Part shown: positions 53,751 to 63,745 of the stretch, in pieces
How positions within the stretch are numbered: the first letter of the stretch is position 1
Layout: every line of letters starts with the position of its first letter
NCBI GenBank assembly: GCA_021186555.1
Contig: JAJKFL010000007.1
Location: 27,516,677 to 27,580,676, forward strand
DNA length: 64,000 bases
From: Reticulitermes speratus
Lineage: Eukaryota; Arthropoda; Insecta; Blattodea; Rhinotermitidae
Direction: 5' to 3'
Made by a program: the position numbers and the translations under genes
Notes under the pieces: model-generated
Told to the model about the DNA's origin: nothing
Database searches by the model: none
What the model saw: only the letters and a program-made list of their open reading frames with translations

Positions 53751-54010
53751 CTGGCCGTGCCATGGCTCAGGCGGTTAGTCGCCGGCCTCCCACCGCGGAG
53801 GCCCGGATTCGATCCCGGTTCGGTCCATGTGGGATTTGTGATGGACAAAGTGGCACTGGGACAGGTTTTTATCCGAATACTTCGAATTTCATTCCACCAG
53901 TGCTCCATTAAAATGGAAAATCTCTTCATCTTTATCACAGGGTTGCACAATAATCCTTCAAGGCTGCGGTGCGTCCGTAGCATCTGCTGCGGGGCCCTTC
54001 AATAAAAAAA
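53751..54010 (+). mobile_element. SINE family C with 9-bp target duplication
   Basis: CCATGGCTCAGGCGGTTAGT, B box GGATTCGATCCCGG near 53807, body with a short internal deletion (no TTTTCCCCTGTC), GCATCTGCTGCGGGGCCC, A-rich tail. Exact GTCACATAA at 53742-53750 and 54011-54019. Confidence 0.95.
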
Positions 54011-54019
54011 GTCACATAA

Positions 54020-54404
54020 TTAATATACTGTTACGGATTTTAAAAAGTGTTGCTTGCATTGAAAAGAATTTTGGAGAAATTGAAAGCTGGTTAACGAACG
54101 GGATTGAAATTTGTAAGGCTTCCGGATCATGAAGTTAAGCACTAACTTTTCGCCTATGCTGAGTTTAAAATTGTGTGGAGTTTTTTTCCATACTCCTGAC
54201 ATACGCCTAGACATCTACTTGTGCTGCCGATGCATGGAGTTAACTTTACTTTTCACACAAACGATAATTATGGTGTTATGACCTAGTGAATTGTTAAGTG
54301 GCTCCAGATATTAGTGTAGACAAAATTATATGCCTGGTGCCGGCCAACCCAGAAAGTTGGCATAAGCCTTAATGTTTGTCAAACTCATATTTTTTCTTAA
54401 ACTA
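54020..54404. other. Unannotated spacer
   Basis: Nothing recognised. Confidence 0.4.
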
Positions 54405-54585
54405 ACAAATGCACACGCTGGTTGTTAGAATACTTGTTATATTAACTTCCTGAGGGTAGTGCTATAGCACCGAAACATGTCGAAGGATTTGTAAAACTAT
54501 GAGATTGTGTGTGCGTTGTGTGTGCATTTGTTGTTTAATAAAAATATAACTTGGATTAAAATGCACGGAATAAACAATTTCAAAA
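54405..54585 (+). mobile_element. P1 element with one hammerhead
   Basis: Arms TTAAACTAACAAATGCACAC and (inverse) GTGTGCATTTGTTGTTTAAT. Tail AAAATGCACGGAATAAAC. A MITE begins immediately after the tail. Target duplication not identified. Confidence 0.72.
54450..54481 (+). ncRNA. Hammerhead motif with GUC site, A9 changed
   Basis: CTGAGGG (last base G for A9) at 54450-54456, helix II GUGC / GCAC around UAUA, GAAA 54472-54475, C-AU-GUC. Helix I CUUC / GAAG pairs fully across the GUC site. The core change should reduce or abolish activity. Confidence 0.62.
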
Positions 54586-54587
54586 TA

Positions 54588-54770
54588 CAGTCGAACCCGG
54601 TTATAACAACATCGGTTAATGCGACACCCGCCTATAGCGTCAGATATTCTGTGGTATCAATTAATTCCTCACTGTTAACCATAACATAACACTCCTCGGT
54701 TATAACAACACTCGTTTATAACGACACAAAATATTCAGTCCCTTTCGTGACGTTATAACCGAATAATTTA
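54588..54770 (+). mobile_element. Pogo-like MITE, right end eroded
   Basis: Starts TACAGTCGAACCCGGTTATA. The interior (AGCGTCAGATATTCTGT, CCTCACTGTTAACCATAACAT) matches the 62022 copy reversed. The right inverted repeat is truncated after GACGTTATAACCGAA. Repeated GTTATAACGACA words are typical of pogo/Tigger-type MITEs. No coding. Confidence 0.85.
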
Positions 54771-55014
54771 AGGTTTGTCACTTGTATTTTGGAGGTGTCC
54801 GATTGGTGTCTTGTCTGGGCATCGAGTCTTCTGAATGAGGTTTTTTGTAGTTTTTTTTCAGTTCCTACCGATATATTGCCTGAAGAGTAGAGAAGAGCTG
54901 ATTAATTTTTGCGAGACGTGAAGTTTTCGCGGTGGTGATGGTGAATGTTACAATGTATTCGGATATGATGATGTGTAGGTCAGTATTTTGATTGGTGTCT
55001 AGTATCAGACACAG
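54771..55014. other. Unannotated spacer
   Basis: Nothing recognised. Confidence 0.4.
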
Positions 55015-55270
55015 GCGGGTGCAGAGACTGGCTACGGGCTGAAGGTTCTGGGGTTCGAATATCGGCAAGGGCAAGAGATATTATCTTCTCCGTACCCGTC
55101 CAGACCGGGCTTCGGCCCACCCAACCTCCTATGCAATAAATACTGGAGCGCTTTCCTGGAGGTAAAGGTACCAGGGCGAGGCGTTGATCACCTACCCTCA
55201 TCTGGCGCTGAGGTTATGAGCCATATCTTTCCTCCTACTCTGAGCCTCTCGTGACATGTTATGGGGCGAC
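55015..55270 (+). mobile_element. SINE family B/B2 relative
   Basis: GGGGTTCGAATATCGGC (B box) near 55050, then GAGATATTATCTTCTCCGT, CCGTCCAGACCGGGCTTCGG, CCCACCCAACCTCCTATGCA, GCGTTGATCACCTACCCTC and GGGGCGACCTTTACCTAC. Part of the body resembles family B reversed words (GGTAAAGGTCG), so it may be an intermediate subfamily. Confidence 0.75.
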
Positions 55271-55374
55271 CTTTACCTACAAGAATACCAGATTTCACGG
55301 CATCAGATCCCAGACAATTCGAACCTAGATCACATCCTTTCCAATTTATCATTTACGTCGTATTCTTTTGAGAT

Positions 55375-55660
55375 CTAGACTATCAAAGGAATACAACAAT
55401 TCGAGAAAAACTAAAAATAGAACACATAGTAGATGAAATTCGGAGTTATCAAAATAATTGGCTACAACATGTTAAAAGGATGGAACAATCACGAATACCC
55501 AGGATGGCACTGGAATACAAACCAAAAGGCAAACGCGAAATAGGTCGACCAAAAACAAGATGGAGAGATCAACATCATATTCAAGATTGAGTTTTTCACA
55601 GGACAGGATCCAGGTGTCCTACATCTGTTTACTTTCATAATGGCGATGATGACTTCTTAT
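55375..55660 (+). pseudogene. LINE L2 3' end, open terminal frame
   Basis: 55387-55590 is an open frame of 67 codons ending in TGA: RNTTIREKLKIEHIVDEIRS, NNWLQHVKRMEQSRIPRMAL and KREIGRPKTRWRDQHHIQD. It is the C-terminal tail of a non-LTR polyprotein. Polymerase and endonuclease domains are missing. 3' UTR ends in ATGGCGATGATGAC. Confidence 0.82.
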
Positions 55661-56549
55661 CCTAAAATCTAACACCATATAATTTGACATACGAAAATCT
55701 TCTTTAAATAAACCACAAATAAATAAAATGGACCCGGCCAAAATCTAAGCCGGTGCCAAACTTGACCAACGCTAGTTGTTCGACATCCCTGGTTAATCTG
55801 TGTTCTTTGCTCGGAGCAAGAGACCAAGTTTCAGAGCCACATAAAGCAACTGTACAAACAATTTAATTTCCTTATCTGAGATCCTCTACTTGTTCGTGCG
55901 AATCCTTAAGTCCCTCTTGCCTGCTTTCTCCATATCTATAATACTAACCCATCTTCAAAGTTTTGCTTGTGAAATTCGCCGGCTGAGTGTGGACAGAAAC
56001 ATGGGCCAAACTATGAGCTGGATAAACCGATTAATCATTCTATGCAGCAGCAACAGCATCAAGGAGACTGTGAAAGGGGTGAAATGGGGGAGTGAGGTAG
56101 AATATCTCATTATGGATGGGCACGCACATCGCCTTATTTAGTCTTAATGGACATCTTCCTTCCTAGTTGTGATGCTTACTGGCTTTAGCTTTCATGTAAA
56201 GGGCATCGCAAATTATTAGTCTTTTTATACTCTGTACACAGTCAACTTGGTGACAAATTATATAACTATCGCAGCTGTATTCTCGTACAGACTAACTTAA
56301 ATCCTACAACAGGAAGAACAAATTAATTTAAAAAAATTAGGATAATAATTAAGTTACTTGATTAATGAACCAACTCATACACTGAATGAGCATTCCGAAT
56401 GCCGTACGTCTTTATATGTTTTACGCAAGAAACGCCCTGTAATGTGGAGAAGAGAAAATTTATTGTTTTTTTTTTGTGCAAAGAGCAAATTAAATCTAGT
56501 CTGCAAGCCACAGTATCAGTTCTGTATCTCCGGGCACGTTACAAGCATC
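55661..56549. other. Unannotated stretch with possible old LINE scrap
   Basis: The minus strand at about 55800-55870 contains ALKLGLLLRAK, which could derive from the conserved CETW-type region of LINE reverse transcriptases. It is too decayed to classify. The 83-codon frame at 55890-56141 shows no domain. Confidence 0.35.
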
Positions 56550-56557
56550 ACAGAACG

Positions 56558-56851
56558 GTTTTTTTACATGGTGAAGGGCCCCGCAGCAGATGCTACGGAC
56601 GCACCACAGCCTTAAAGCTTTTTGTGCAACCCTATGATGAAGATGAGCAGTTTTTCTTTACCAAGTTTTACAAGTAATGGAGCACCAGTGGAATGAAATT
56701 GACAGGGGAAAACCGACAACTCGGAGAAAAACCCTGTCCCAGTGCCACTTTTGTCCACCACAAACCCCACATGGACTGACCCGGGATCGAATCCGGGCCT
56801 CCGCAGTGAGAGGCTGGCGACTAACCGCCTGAGCCATGGCGCGGCCCTATT
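56558..56851 (-). mobile_element. SINE family C, full length with 8-bp target duplication
   Basis: Minus-strand copy: head GGCCGCGCCATGGCTCAGGC (56846), B box GGATTCGATCCCGG near 56792, full body, GCATCTGCTGCGGGGCCC near 56580, then an A-rich tail (T7 at 56559-56565). ACAGAACG at 56550-56557 and 56852-56859. Confidence 0.94.
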
Positions 56852-57059
56852 ACAGAACGTTACTCAGAAATATTAATTTGGCGATTTGAAGTCATGATTT
56901 AGAGTCTCATAAAATTCTGTCTTCGCGTTTAATTGAGAAAGAAACACTATAATACAAGGCCAGAAGCAGGCAAGGAGAGGAACGACTCCATTTAAGTGGT
57001 GGGAATTATTATTGCAAATTATAAAACAAGGGAATGAAAGCAGATAACACGTAGTCCGA

Positions 57060-57078
57060 TATATATATATATATAATA
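57060..57078. repeat. (TA)n microsatellite
   Basis: Short pure TA run. Confidence 0.9.
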
Positions 57079-57193
57079 TAATTACATTTGAACGTTTATA
57101 GGTAATTTATGTGTCTTTGTGATCCGTGTGTCTTTTCATTGTCTTCTGGTTTGATACGCATTACTCTGCAATTCATAGAGCATGATGCAGAGT

Positions 57194-57303
57194 GTCCCTT
57201 TTATCGTGTCCCCGAGCATGGCAGCTTTATCGCATAGAAAGCCTGCATCCGCCGAGATATCTTCTTGACAGATGCCTTATCCAGGGACACGATAAAAAGG
57301 AAA
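57194..57303. mobile_element. Small inverted-repeat element
   Basis: CCCTTTTATCGTGTCCC at 57196-57212 and the inverse GGGACACGATAAAAAGG at 57284-57300. About 110 bp. No target duplication or relative seen, so MITE status is tentative. Confidence 0.45.
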
Positions 57304-57442
57304 TTCTACGTAATAACAAATAGCCATCTAACTACAGATGCATTTGTAGATTCCTTGAGTTTATCATTTATAATGTCATTTTAACATATCCTTATCGAGG
57401 CTACAAATTAATACAATTTATGCAGCGTTATAAATAAGTTAT

Positions 57443-57800
57443 GTCGCCCTCGGTGGACTAGTGGTTAGCGTGCTCGTCACTGGACCCAAGGTTTGCGGGT
57501 TCGATCCCGACCGAGGTCGATGGATTTTTAAAGGTGATAAAAATCCGGAGCACCACTTCCTTCGGAGGGGAAGTAAAGCCGTCGGTCCATGTCGTAGATT
57601 TACGGCATGTAAAAGAACTCGGGCATGAATAGAAATGTTTCGTAAGCAAAATTCAGCGGTCATTTCTCACCCAAGTCTCCTGACTGCCTGCCAGATGGCT
57701 CTGGCAGTCACATCAGGATTGAGTAGAACTTGTGCGGTCAGTGGGCTGGTCACTCACTACATCAACCGCACATGGAGCGACGGGGACAAACAACAACAAC
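57443..57800 (+). mobile_element. SINE family D, full length with 13-bp target duplication
   Basis: Head GTCGCCCTCGGTGGACTAGT, B box GGGTTCGATCCCGACC near 57500, a segment GGAGCACCACTTCCTTCGG absent from the other copies, body to GGAGCGACGGGGAC, (CAA)n tail. Exact ATAAATAAGTTAT at 57430-57442 and 57801-57813. This is the longest family D copy here. Confidence 0.96.
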
Positions 57801-57813
57801 ATAAATAAGTTAT

Positions 57814-58742
57814 AGTGTAACTATTAAGGTATAGAAGTTATACGTTACATATGTTATAATAAGTGGTATTTATTACCGTTATAAAATAACTTAGTTATGT
57901 ATGACCATCTAACTACTAGTACGTACCTGGACATGCTGAAATACGAAAGCCTGTACTTTTCATTTTGGATGTTTTTGCGACCTGCCGCTTTTGACTTTGG
58001 CCATAACATGAATCAGTATCTTGTATATCATATTGGGCTGTAAACTGAGGCAAGAAATGGGGAAATAAAGCTTTTGAGCCCTTGAGGGATTTTCTCCCCT
58101 TTCTCATTGTTGTTGCATATCCAACGCATTGGATAATGGGGCCATTTGCATGTTAAACGTAATGTATAAAGTACAGGGTCATCAAGAAAGAAGCTCCCAA
58201 TCTTAAGATATAATGTATCGTTTATTTCGAGACATATTGTCACGAAGTTTGTTATGATTGTTTTTTTCAAGAACCTACCATGTTTTAATTCGCATATCGT
58301 AATGACAGCCCCATTACGTGATACCCGCAGACGGTGTGAGGACGTTTGCTCGAACTTGATTATTTCTTAGAATATAAGACGGAAAGAGTTTCTGGAAATA
58401 TGCAGATAACCTTAACGTTTGTGCGTGTAGACAACAAGGCTTCGGTTTCAGTGTCATCTATGGTTCTGCAGATGTCCAAACGATATAAAGTTTCGGCCCA
58501 ATTAGATCGAATCTCTGTCTGAATGACAATTTATATAGATGATGTAATTTATAGCCACAAACGTCCTAAAAAGCACAACTTTTATAGGCGCACGCAATAT
58601 TTTAATTTATATTGATGAATGTATGGAATCGTGTAAGACCCGAACTGTTTGGAGCCTGGTTTTCTGGTCAACATTATAAAACCCGAAAACTGAAGCCAAA
58701 TTAGGCCCCAGTTTCTTGTAAACTACAAAGCTTGAATTCATT
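57814..58742. other. Unannotated stretch
   Basis: GTACAGGGTCATCAAGAAAG at 58171 looks like a lone mariner-type end. No partner found. Nothing else recognised. Confidence 0.45.
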
Positions 58743-58754
58743 TATTACAGTGGT

Positions 58755-58756
<2 letters not shown>

Positions 58757-58792
<36 letters not shown>

Positions 58793-58886
58793 CATGGCTC
58801 GACAGCCCTATATGGGCTTGGGCCTCCTCTTTCCGAGGTTACTTGGTCTTGTGCATTTGTGGCAGTGAGTGACCAGCCCACTGGCC
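58757..58886 (-). mobile_element. SINE E-related 3' fragment with (ATT)n tail and 14-bp target duplication
   Basis: Minus-strand 3' end: GGCCAGTGGGCTGGTCACTC, then AAAGAGGAGGCCCAAGCCCA and GGGCTGTCGAGCCATGGTTA, then (ATT)n. TATTACAGTGGTGT is exact at 58743-58756 and 58887-58900. The CCAATGGCTCGACAGCCC end is shared with family E. The inner part resembles family D, so it may be a hybrid. Confidence 0.88.
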
Positions 58887-58900
58887 TATTACAGTGGTGT

Positions 58901-59864
58901 GATTATGTTTAAAAACGCACTGAAAATTTTTGAGTTGTTAAGAACTTTGTAGTAAACCTTGCGTTGGTGTAGTGTGTTTAAAATTTAAGATGATTTTGAA
59001 GACTAAGAGATATTTATTTTCCGATGATCCTGTGTTTCAACTTTGATATCTCCACCTTAGAAATATTTTGCATGTTCCGCCTCCCTCCCTCGCAAACATT
59101 TCTACAATTCTTATGCGACCTATATAATCTTCTGTAGAAGTTCTTCGTTTTGTATGCAGATGGAATTTTCTGCTGGATGACAGGGAGACTAAAAGCAGTT
59201 GAGAAATTATCTAGGAAGAGGGTGAATCACAATATAAATAATTGCCATTTCGGAGAGAGGAAAATGAGGGATCATCAGATGTACTCCTAATTTTATAGGC
59301 GAGGGTCGATTACGCTTATCCTATAGGGGCAAATGTGGTCGTTGTTTTGCAGCTGCATGCACGCGGGATACATTTTATGATCACAAGGATAGTGAACGTT
59401 ATGCAGAGTATGTCTAATATTTTTGTTGTCAGGTTACACGTGAAACAGAACTGAAGAAAGTTGCTTCTTTCTTTATTTGAAGATACTTTTTTTTAAAGTT
59501 GTGATTGGGTGGGCAAATTGAATGCCGAAATTGTAAGGATATGGAGGGGAAGTGATAATGACCAACAAAGTATTTTAAAACTCCATAAAGCAGAGTCTTT
59601 CTTGATAAGCTAATAGTTTCTCACCTGGTCAAAAAAAAATTCGTTGAATTTTTTTTGGAAGCCGAAATTTAAGTACCGTGTTCAGGTGGGCCCGCAACGT
59701 CTTCACATCACGAGATAAATGAATCCTGCCCATTCCAACCCATCGTATTCCTTTACGTTCTTTAACGCTATTATCTCACGTATTCTTAGGGATTCCAAAT
59801 AGTTTCTTTCCTTAAGGTTTCCCAACCAAAAACGTGTACGCATTTTTCTTCTCCCCATATCCCT
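58901..59864. other. Unannotated stretch
   Basis: Nothing recognised. Confidence 0.5.
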
Positions 59865-60110
59865 CTGTGCCCCGCGCCTCTTTCATTTCCCTTTATTTAA
59901 TGACTCGAAGTGTAACGAGTGAGAAGTACAAATCATAAGTTCTTCAATGCGTAGTTTTCTCTATCCCCCTGCTACATGTTCTTTCTCAGACACAAATATC
60001 TTCCTCAGCATCTTGTTATCGATCACCCTTGCACTTATATCCTTCCTTTATTGTAAGAGACCAAGTTTCACACCCATACGAAACAATCTATAGCTCTGTA
60101 TGATATCAGC
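59865..60110 (-). pseudogene. Old LINE fragment, reverse transcriptase C-terminal region
   Basis: On the minus strand YRLFRMGVKLGLLQ and DNKMLRKIFVSEKEHVAGG line up, with stops, with the LINE region that normally reads CETW then NKVLRKIFG. That comparison is from family knowledge. It may be an upstream part of an L3-type element. Heavily mutated. Confidence 0.45.
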
Positions 60111-61365
60111 ATGTAATAGTAACTGCCTCATCATTATCCGATTATTTTATTCACTTCAGTCACGGAACCCAAAGGTACTTGGGTAAAGTGTGCCTGTGCT
60201 AATGTTTCAGGTCGTTTCTTGCAGAGCGCAAACAGTTCTTAACATCCCGCGCGCAGACTGCGTGGTCAGGTGGGAACTTAAAACATGCAGAGTGGTGAAA
60301 TGTTACTTGTTTGGAAACGTGTTTGAAATGAATGAAATAATTCGGAAGTTAAAAGATAGAAACCTCGGGAAGACTGTTCCCACCCGCAGATACAGCGGGC
60401 GTCGTAATGTACCTCGATTGAATTTAAGCTTGCTATATGCTGGTACATTTCATACACACTTTGCCAACCGCTTTGAAGAAGCTGTCAAACACCAAACTCT
60501 GTACTTCGTTCACGTAAGGTAATGATGACTGACCCTCCTTAGAAATGCATTATTTTCTGACCTTTCAAGCCAGCTTCATAAATAAAGATTGTTCCTCGTA
60601 GTCACATGACTTGGCCTGTATTCTGAGGATTTTTAACGACGCCATCTTAGGTTCGGAGGTTATGTACAGACAGTGTCATTATTAAATGCACTAGAAGCCT
60701 GCCGGTCATATTACGGGCCTCCATACTGTTCATGTTGCCATCTTGATGCTCAACTGTTTCTTCGGCCTCAGCGCCTACCCTGCAGGGCAACAGGATGTAA
60801 CTCATTCTCTCACTCACTCACTCATTCACACCAAAGTATGTTTCACTTCCAATGTGATCGTGAATATATTTAATGGGAATTAGGAACGAGGCGGCCTTGA
60901 CCTATTTGAAATATTTTAGCCTGGTATTCTTCTGGTAACTTATAACCCAAAGTCAGATCGCATTTATAAACTGGAACCTCCTGTTTACAAGGTGAGGAGC
61001 TTCACTGTGTTTTGAAATAAAAACGCAGTTACAAACACAACGAGCATGTCCTTGATACAGAACGTTGTTCATCCCCTAGGATGTAGATTGTATCTTCAGG
61101 ATCACAATAAATAAACTCACATTGCTTATCATACGGTTCATGGCCTGTGTGCCAAGGAAGGTTTCGCAGAGTTCATAGAGGCGTTCAATATAAAATAACA
61201 AAGTAGATGCAACAGATTAACAGACTGCACTGTCTTTAAATTAGTATAATTGGTCTGACTGTTATTTCTTGAGCCATTGAAATGCTGCGTTTAGTTCCAT
61301 CAGGAGGATGTAAACCGGTCCGCTGTATGATACTTGCATTCCGCTCTAATACATGCTTTAATATA
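60111..61365. other. Unannotated stretch
   Basis: The 110-codon forward frame at 60190-60522 has no recognisable domain and no flanking splice or promoter signal I can support. Confidence 0.45.
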
Positions 61366-61367
61366 GC

Positions 61368-61440
61368 GGCGACTCGCTACGGACTGGACGGTCCGGGGAT
61401 GGAATCCCTTTGGGGGGTATGGAGTGTTGAAGCTTCCATT
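61368..61440 (+). mobile_element. SINE family B head fragment
   Basis: GCGACTCGCTACGGACTGGA and CGGTCCGGGGATGGAATCCC equal the family B tRNA region (A box lost, B box mutated). Confidence 0.7.
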
Positions 61441-61489
61441 CTTATTTTGACATTCGCCACAACTAGGACGGCAGAGTTGTAAGCTCAAC

Positions 61490-61680
61490 GCGCCGGCCGC
61501 ACTTTACCGCCGAGGAAATTCCTTGGTACTCATTTCTGTTAGAGACTGGGTGGACGTCAGGGCTACTGAATGCGGACAGAAGGAGTAGGTCACTTGAAAA
61601 TGTACAAGGACCGTAACGGGAATCGAACCCGTAACCTCCCGTGTTGTGGTGCAGTGCCTCAATCAACTGCGCTACCTGGT
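61490..61680 (-). mobile_element. SINE family A-like, partial
   Basis: Minus strand: CAGGTAGCGCAGTTGATTGA (A-box region), B box GGTTCGATTCCCG near 61625, then TCTAACAGAAATGAGTACC and AAGTGCGGCCGGCGCG. The middle is diverged from other family A copies. Confidence 0.8.
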
Positions 61681-62019
61681 AAATGTAACTTAAGTAAGTG
61701 GCTGAAGATAAGTTGTTTCCCCCTCCTCCAACTCCCTCCCTCTCTATCTGCAGTGTAGAGATGCGATAGAGGGATCGTCAGCCGTCTGATGTTTGTCAGA
61801 TTTGACGCCATGTAAGATTGCTCACGAACAGAAGCCCGGAACACACACAATCCCCTATCCCAGTGACATTCCTTCCTGGAAGTAACCAAGCGTAAATGTA
61901 ACGAAGTGAATCTCGAATGCTGACATGTATTTTAACGACAGTCAAAAGGTTGTACTAAAGTGTATTATTTGGGGGGGGGGGTTATTGTTACTGACAAATG
62001 TAGAGTGTTTGCTGTAAAG
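61681..62019. other. Unannotated spacer
   Basis: A run of ten G at 61972-61981. Nothing else recognised. Confidence 0.4.
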
Positions 62020-62021
62020 TA

Positions 62022-62206
62022 CAGTCGAACTCGGTTATGACGTCACGAAAGGGACTGCCTATTTTGTGTCGTTATAAGCCGGTGTCGTTATAACCGAGAA
62101 GTGTAATGTTATGGTTAACAGTGAGGAATCAAATGGTACGACAGAATATCTGACGCTATAGACGAGGTTTCGCATAAACCGATGTCGTTATAACCGGGTT
62201 CGACTG
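62022..62206 (-). mobile_element. Pogo-like MITE, complete
   Basis: 185 bp between TA dinucleotides (62020-62021, 62207-62208). Terminal inverted repeats CAGTCGAACTCGGTTATGAC and, reversed, CAGTCGAACCCGGTTATAAC. Interior shared with 54588-54770. Non-coding. Confidence 0.93.
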
Positions 62207-62464
62207 TAATTAACAATGTAGATACCATACTGCACATATTCTCAAAATGTTTTTCCCTTGAATTTTGTTAAATATTTACGATTTTTAAGAAAATGTTCCC
62301 ATGAAACTTATGAAGCTTAATTATACGTGTATTTCGTATTTAATTTGCTGTTCATTAAACACTAACAGGCTGTCATTTTTTTTTAGAAATTCGATTTGAT
62401 GTTCAACTAAACTGGCAACCGTATTGCGCCATTTTGATTTCTGGAATTCATATTAAATCGTCCT
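62207..62464. other. AT-rich spacer
   Basis: Nothing recognised. Confidence 0.4.
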
Positions 62465-62710
62465 TAGAGGCTTTGGATCCCGGTAGGGGGCACGATATTT
62501 TTCTCTTCTCGAAAACATCCAGACCGGTTCTGAGGCCCATGCAGGCTCATATTCAGTGAACTCCGGAGTTTTATTTCACGTGGAATGAAGCGGCCGGTGC
62601 GTCATATTGACCATACACCTCCATCTAGTACAGAGTATAAGAATAAATGGAACTATACCTCTAATCCCTTTATATACCTTCTTGGTGGCTACAGGGACAA
62701 CTTACATGTT
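62465..62710 (+). mobile_element. SINE family B2, partial head
   Basis: TTTGGATCCCGGTAGGGGGC, CGAAAACATCCAGACCGGTT, ATGAAGCGGCCGGTGCG, ACACCTCCATCTAGTACAG and CCTTCTTGGTGGCTACAGGG follow the order in 32586-32844. Confidence 0.8.
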
Positions 62711-62957
62711 AGAATTGTTTGATGTGGGCCGACAATACAAAATTTAATCGGAATCCCTTCATTAGTTTCGCAGATTAAACCTGCGGACGGACAGAGCACT
62801 TGAGTTCTTTCTTCACTGATAGGCCTATGCATATACTTGGACCTCCTTGTTCAAAGAACACACAATATCGCCCCTCTTTTGTAAAAAGGGGCTAACTGCC
62901 ACTTTGAGCGAAATTGAGTTACATGTAGCGAATCATTCAACTAATGGTCCTTTAGGA

Positions 62958-63280
62958 CAGCGGTCGCCAACCATTCGGACCTCACGGACCACTAAACTCA
63001 CAATTTTGAATCCCGCGGACCACTAACATAACTTTTTTTTAAAAAGGTACAAACATCTATAAAATAATGATGATAAAATTTCCATTTTATTAATATGAAA
63101 TGCACTTGTTTAATTATAACAAAATTATTAGTGTGATATTAATATATAATGAATATAGTGAATATAATGAAACAGTATAATAAACATAAAATTGCAAATA
63201 ATGTCCAAATTTCTCCACGGGCCACCAAAATTTTCTCGCGGACCATCAGTGGTCCGCGGACCACCGGTTGGTGACCGCTG
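62958..63280. mobile_element. hAT-type non-autonomous transposon, 8-bp target duplication
   Basis: Ends CAGCGGTCGCCAACCATTCGG and, reversed, CAGCGGTCACCAACCGGTGG. Both flanked inside by GGACCACTAAAC / GGTCCGCGGACCACC motifs. Exact CTTTAGGA at 62950-62957 and 63281-63288. 323 bp, AT-rich centre, no transposase. Confidence 0.95.
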
Positions 63281-63575
63281 CTTTAGGATATGTAAAATAT
63301 GACAACATTATCTTCAAGAATGGCCAAGATAGTTGGGGGATATCCTACCTCTCAGAGCATTTGTCATGTGTGAAACGGATCCATCTTCTTGCTTTTCGTG
63401 TAAAATTGATATTTTGTGGGTTGTCCCCTTTTTTACAAAATAGGGGCGATATGAACGCCATCGTATTAGCCAGAAGTGTTGGATTTACACAAACAGACCA
63501 CTTATGTGTCATGTTTACTGGTAAATAATTGCCTACATTCTAAAAATCGCATTTCCTTCATCTTTAGGGTCAATT

Positions 63576-63745
63576 TCTTCTGGACTGTTACGTCGTGTCG
63601 ACCGGCATGTAGTTACCGACGTTTCGAAAGATCATGGTTACTTAATCTTCATATCAGGAGGTACTTGACAATGAAGATTAGGGAACCACGATCTTTCGAA
63701 ACGTCGGTAACTCTTTACCAGTCAAAACGTCGTGATATCCGAAAA
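63576..63745. mobile_element. P2-related foldback, hammerhead core degraded
   Basis: Arms CTTCTGGACTGTTACGTCGT and, reversed, CTTTTCGGATATCACGACGT, both leading to GTTACCGACGTTTCGAAAGA. The right arm, plus strand, has ATGAAGA (C3 lost), partial helix II GATC...GATC and GAAACGTCGGTAA. AAAAGACTTGAAT after the arm also occurs in the 104-bp array at 13257. Confidence 0.68.

Noticed and set aside
29600..58190. Solo mariner-type ends near 29606, 44356 and 58171
   Set aside because: Each is a short TACAGG-type match without an inverted partner or target duplication. Chance is likely.
60190..60522. 110-codon forward frame as a gene
   Set aside because: No recognised domain. The length is within chance expectation for 64 kb read in six frames.
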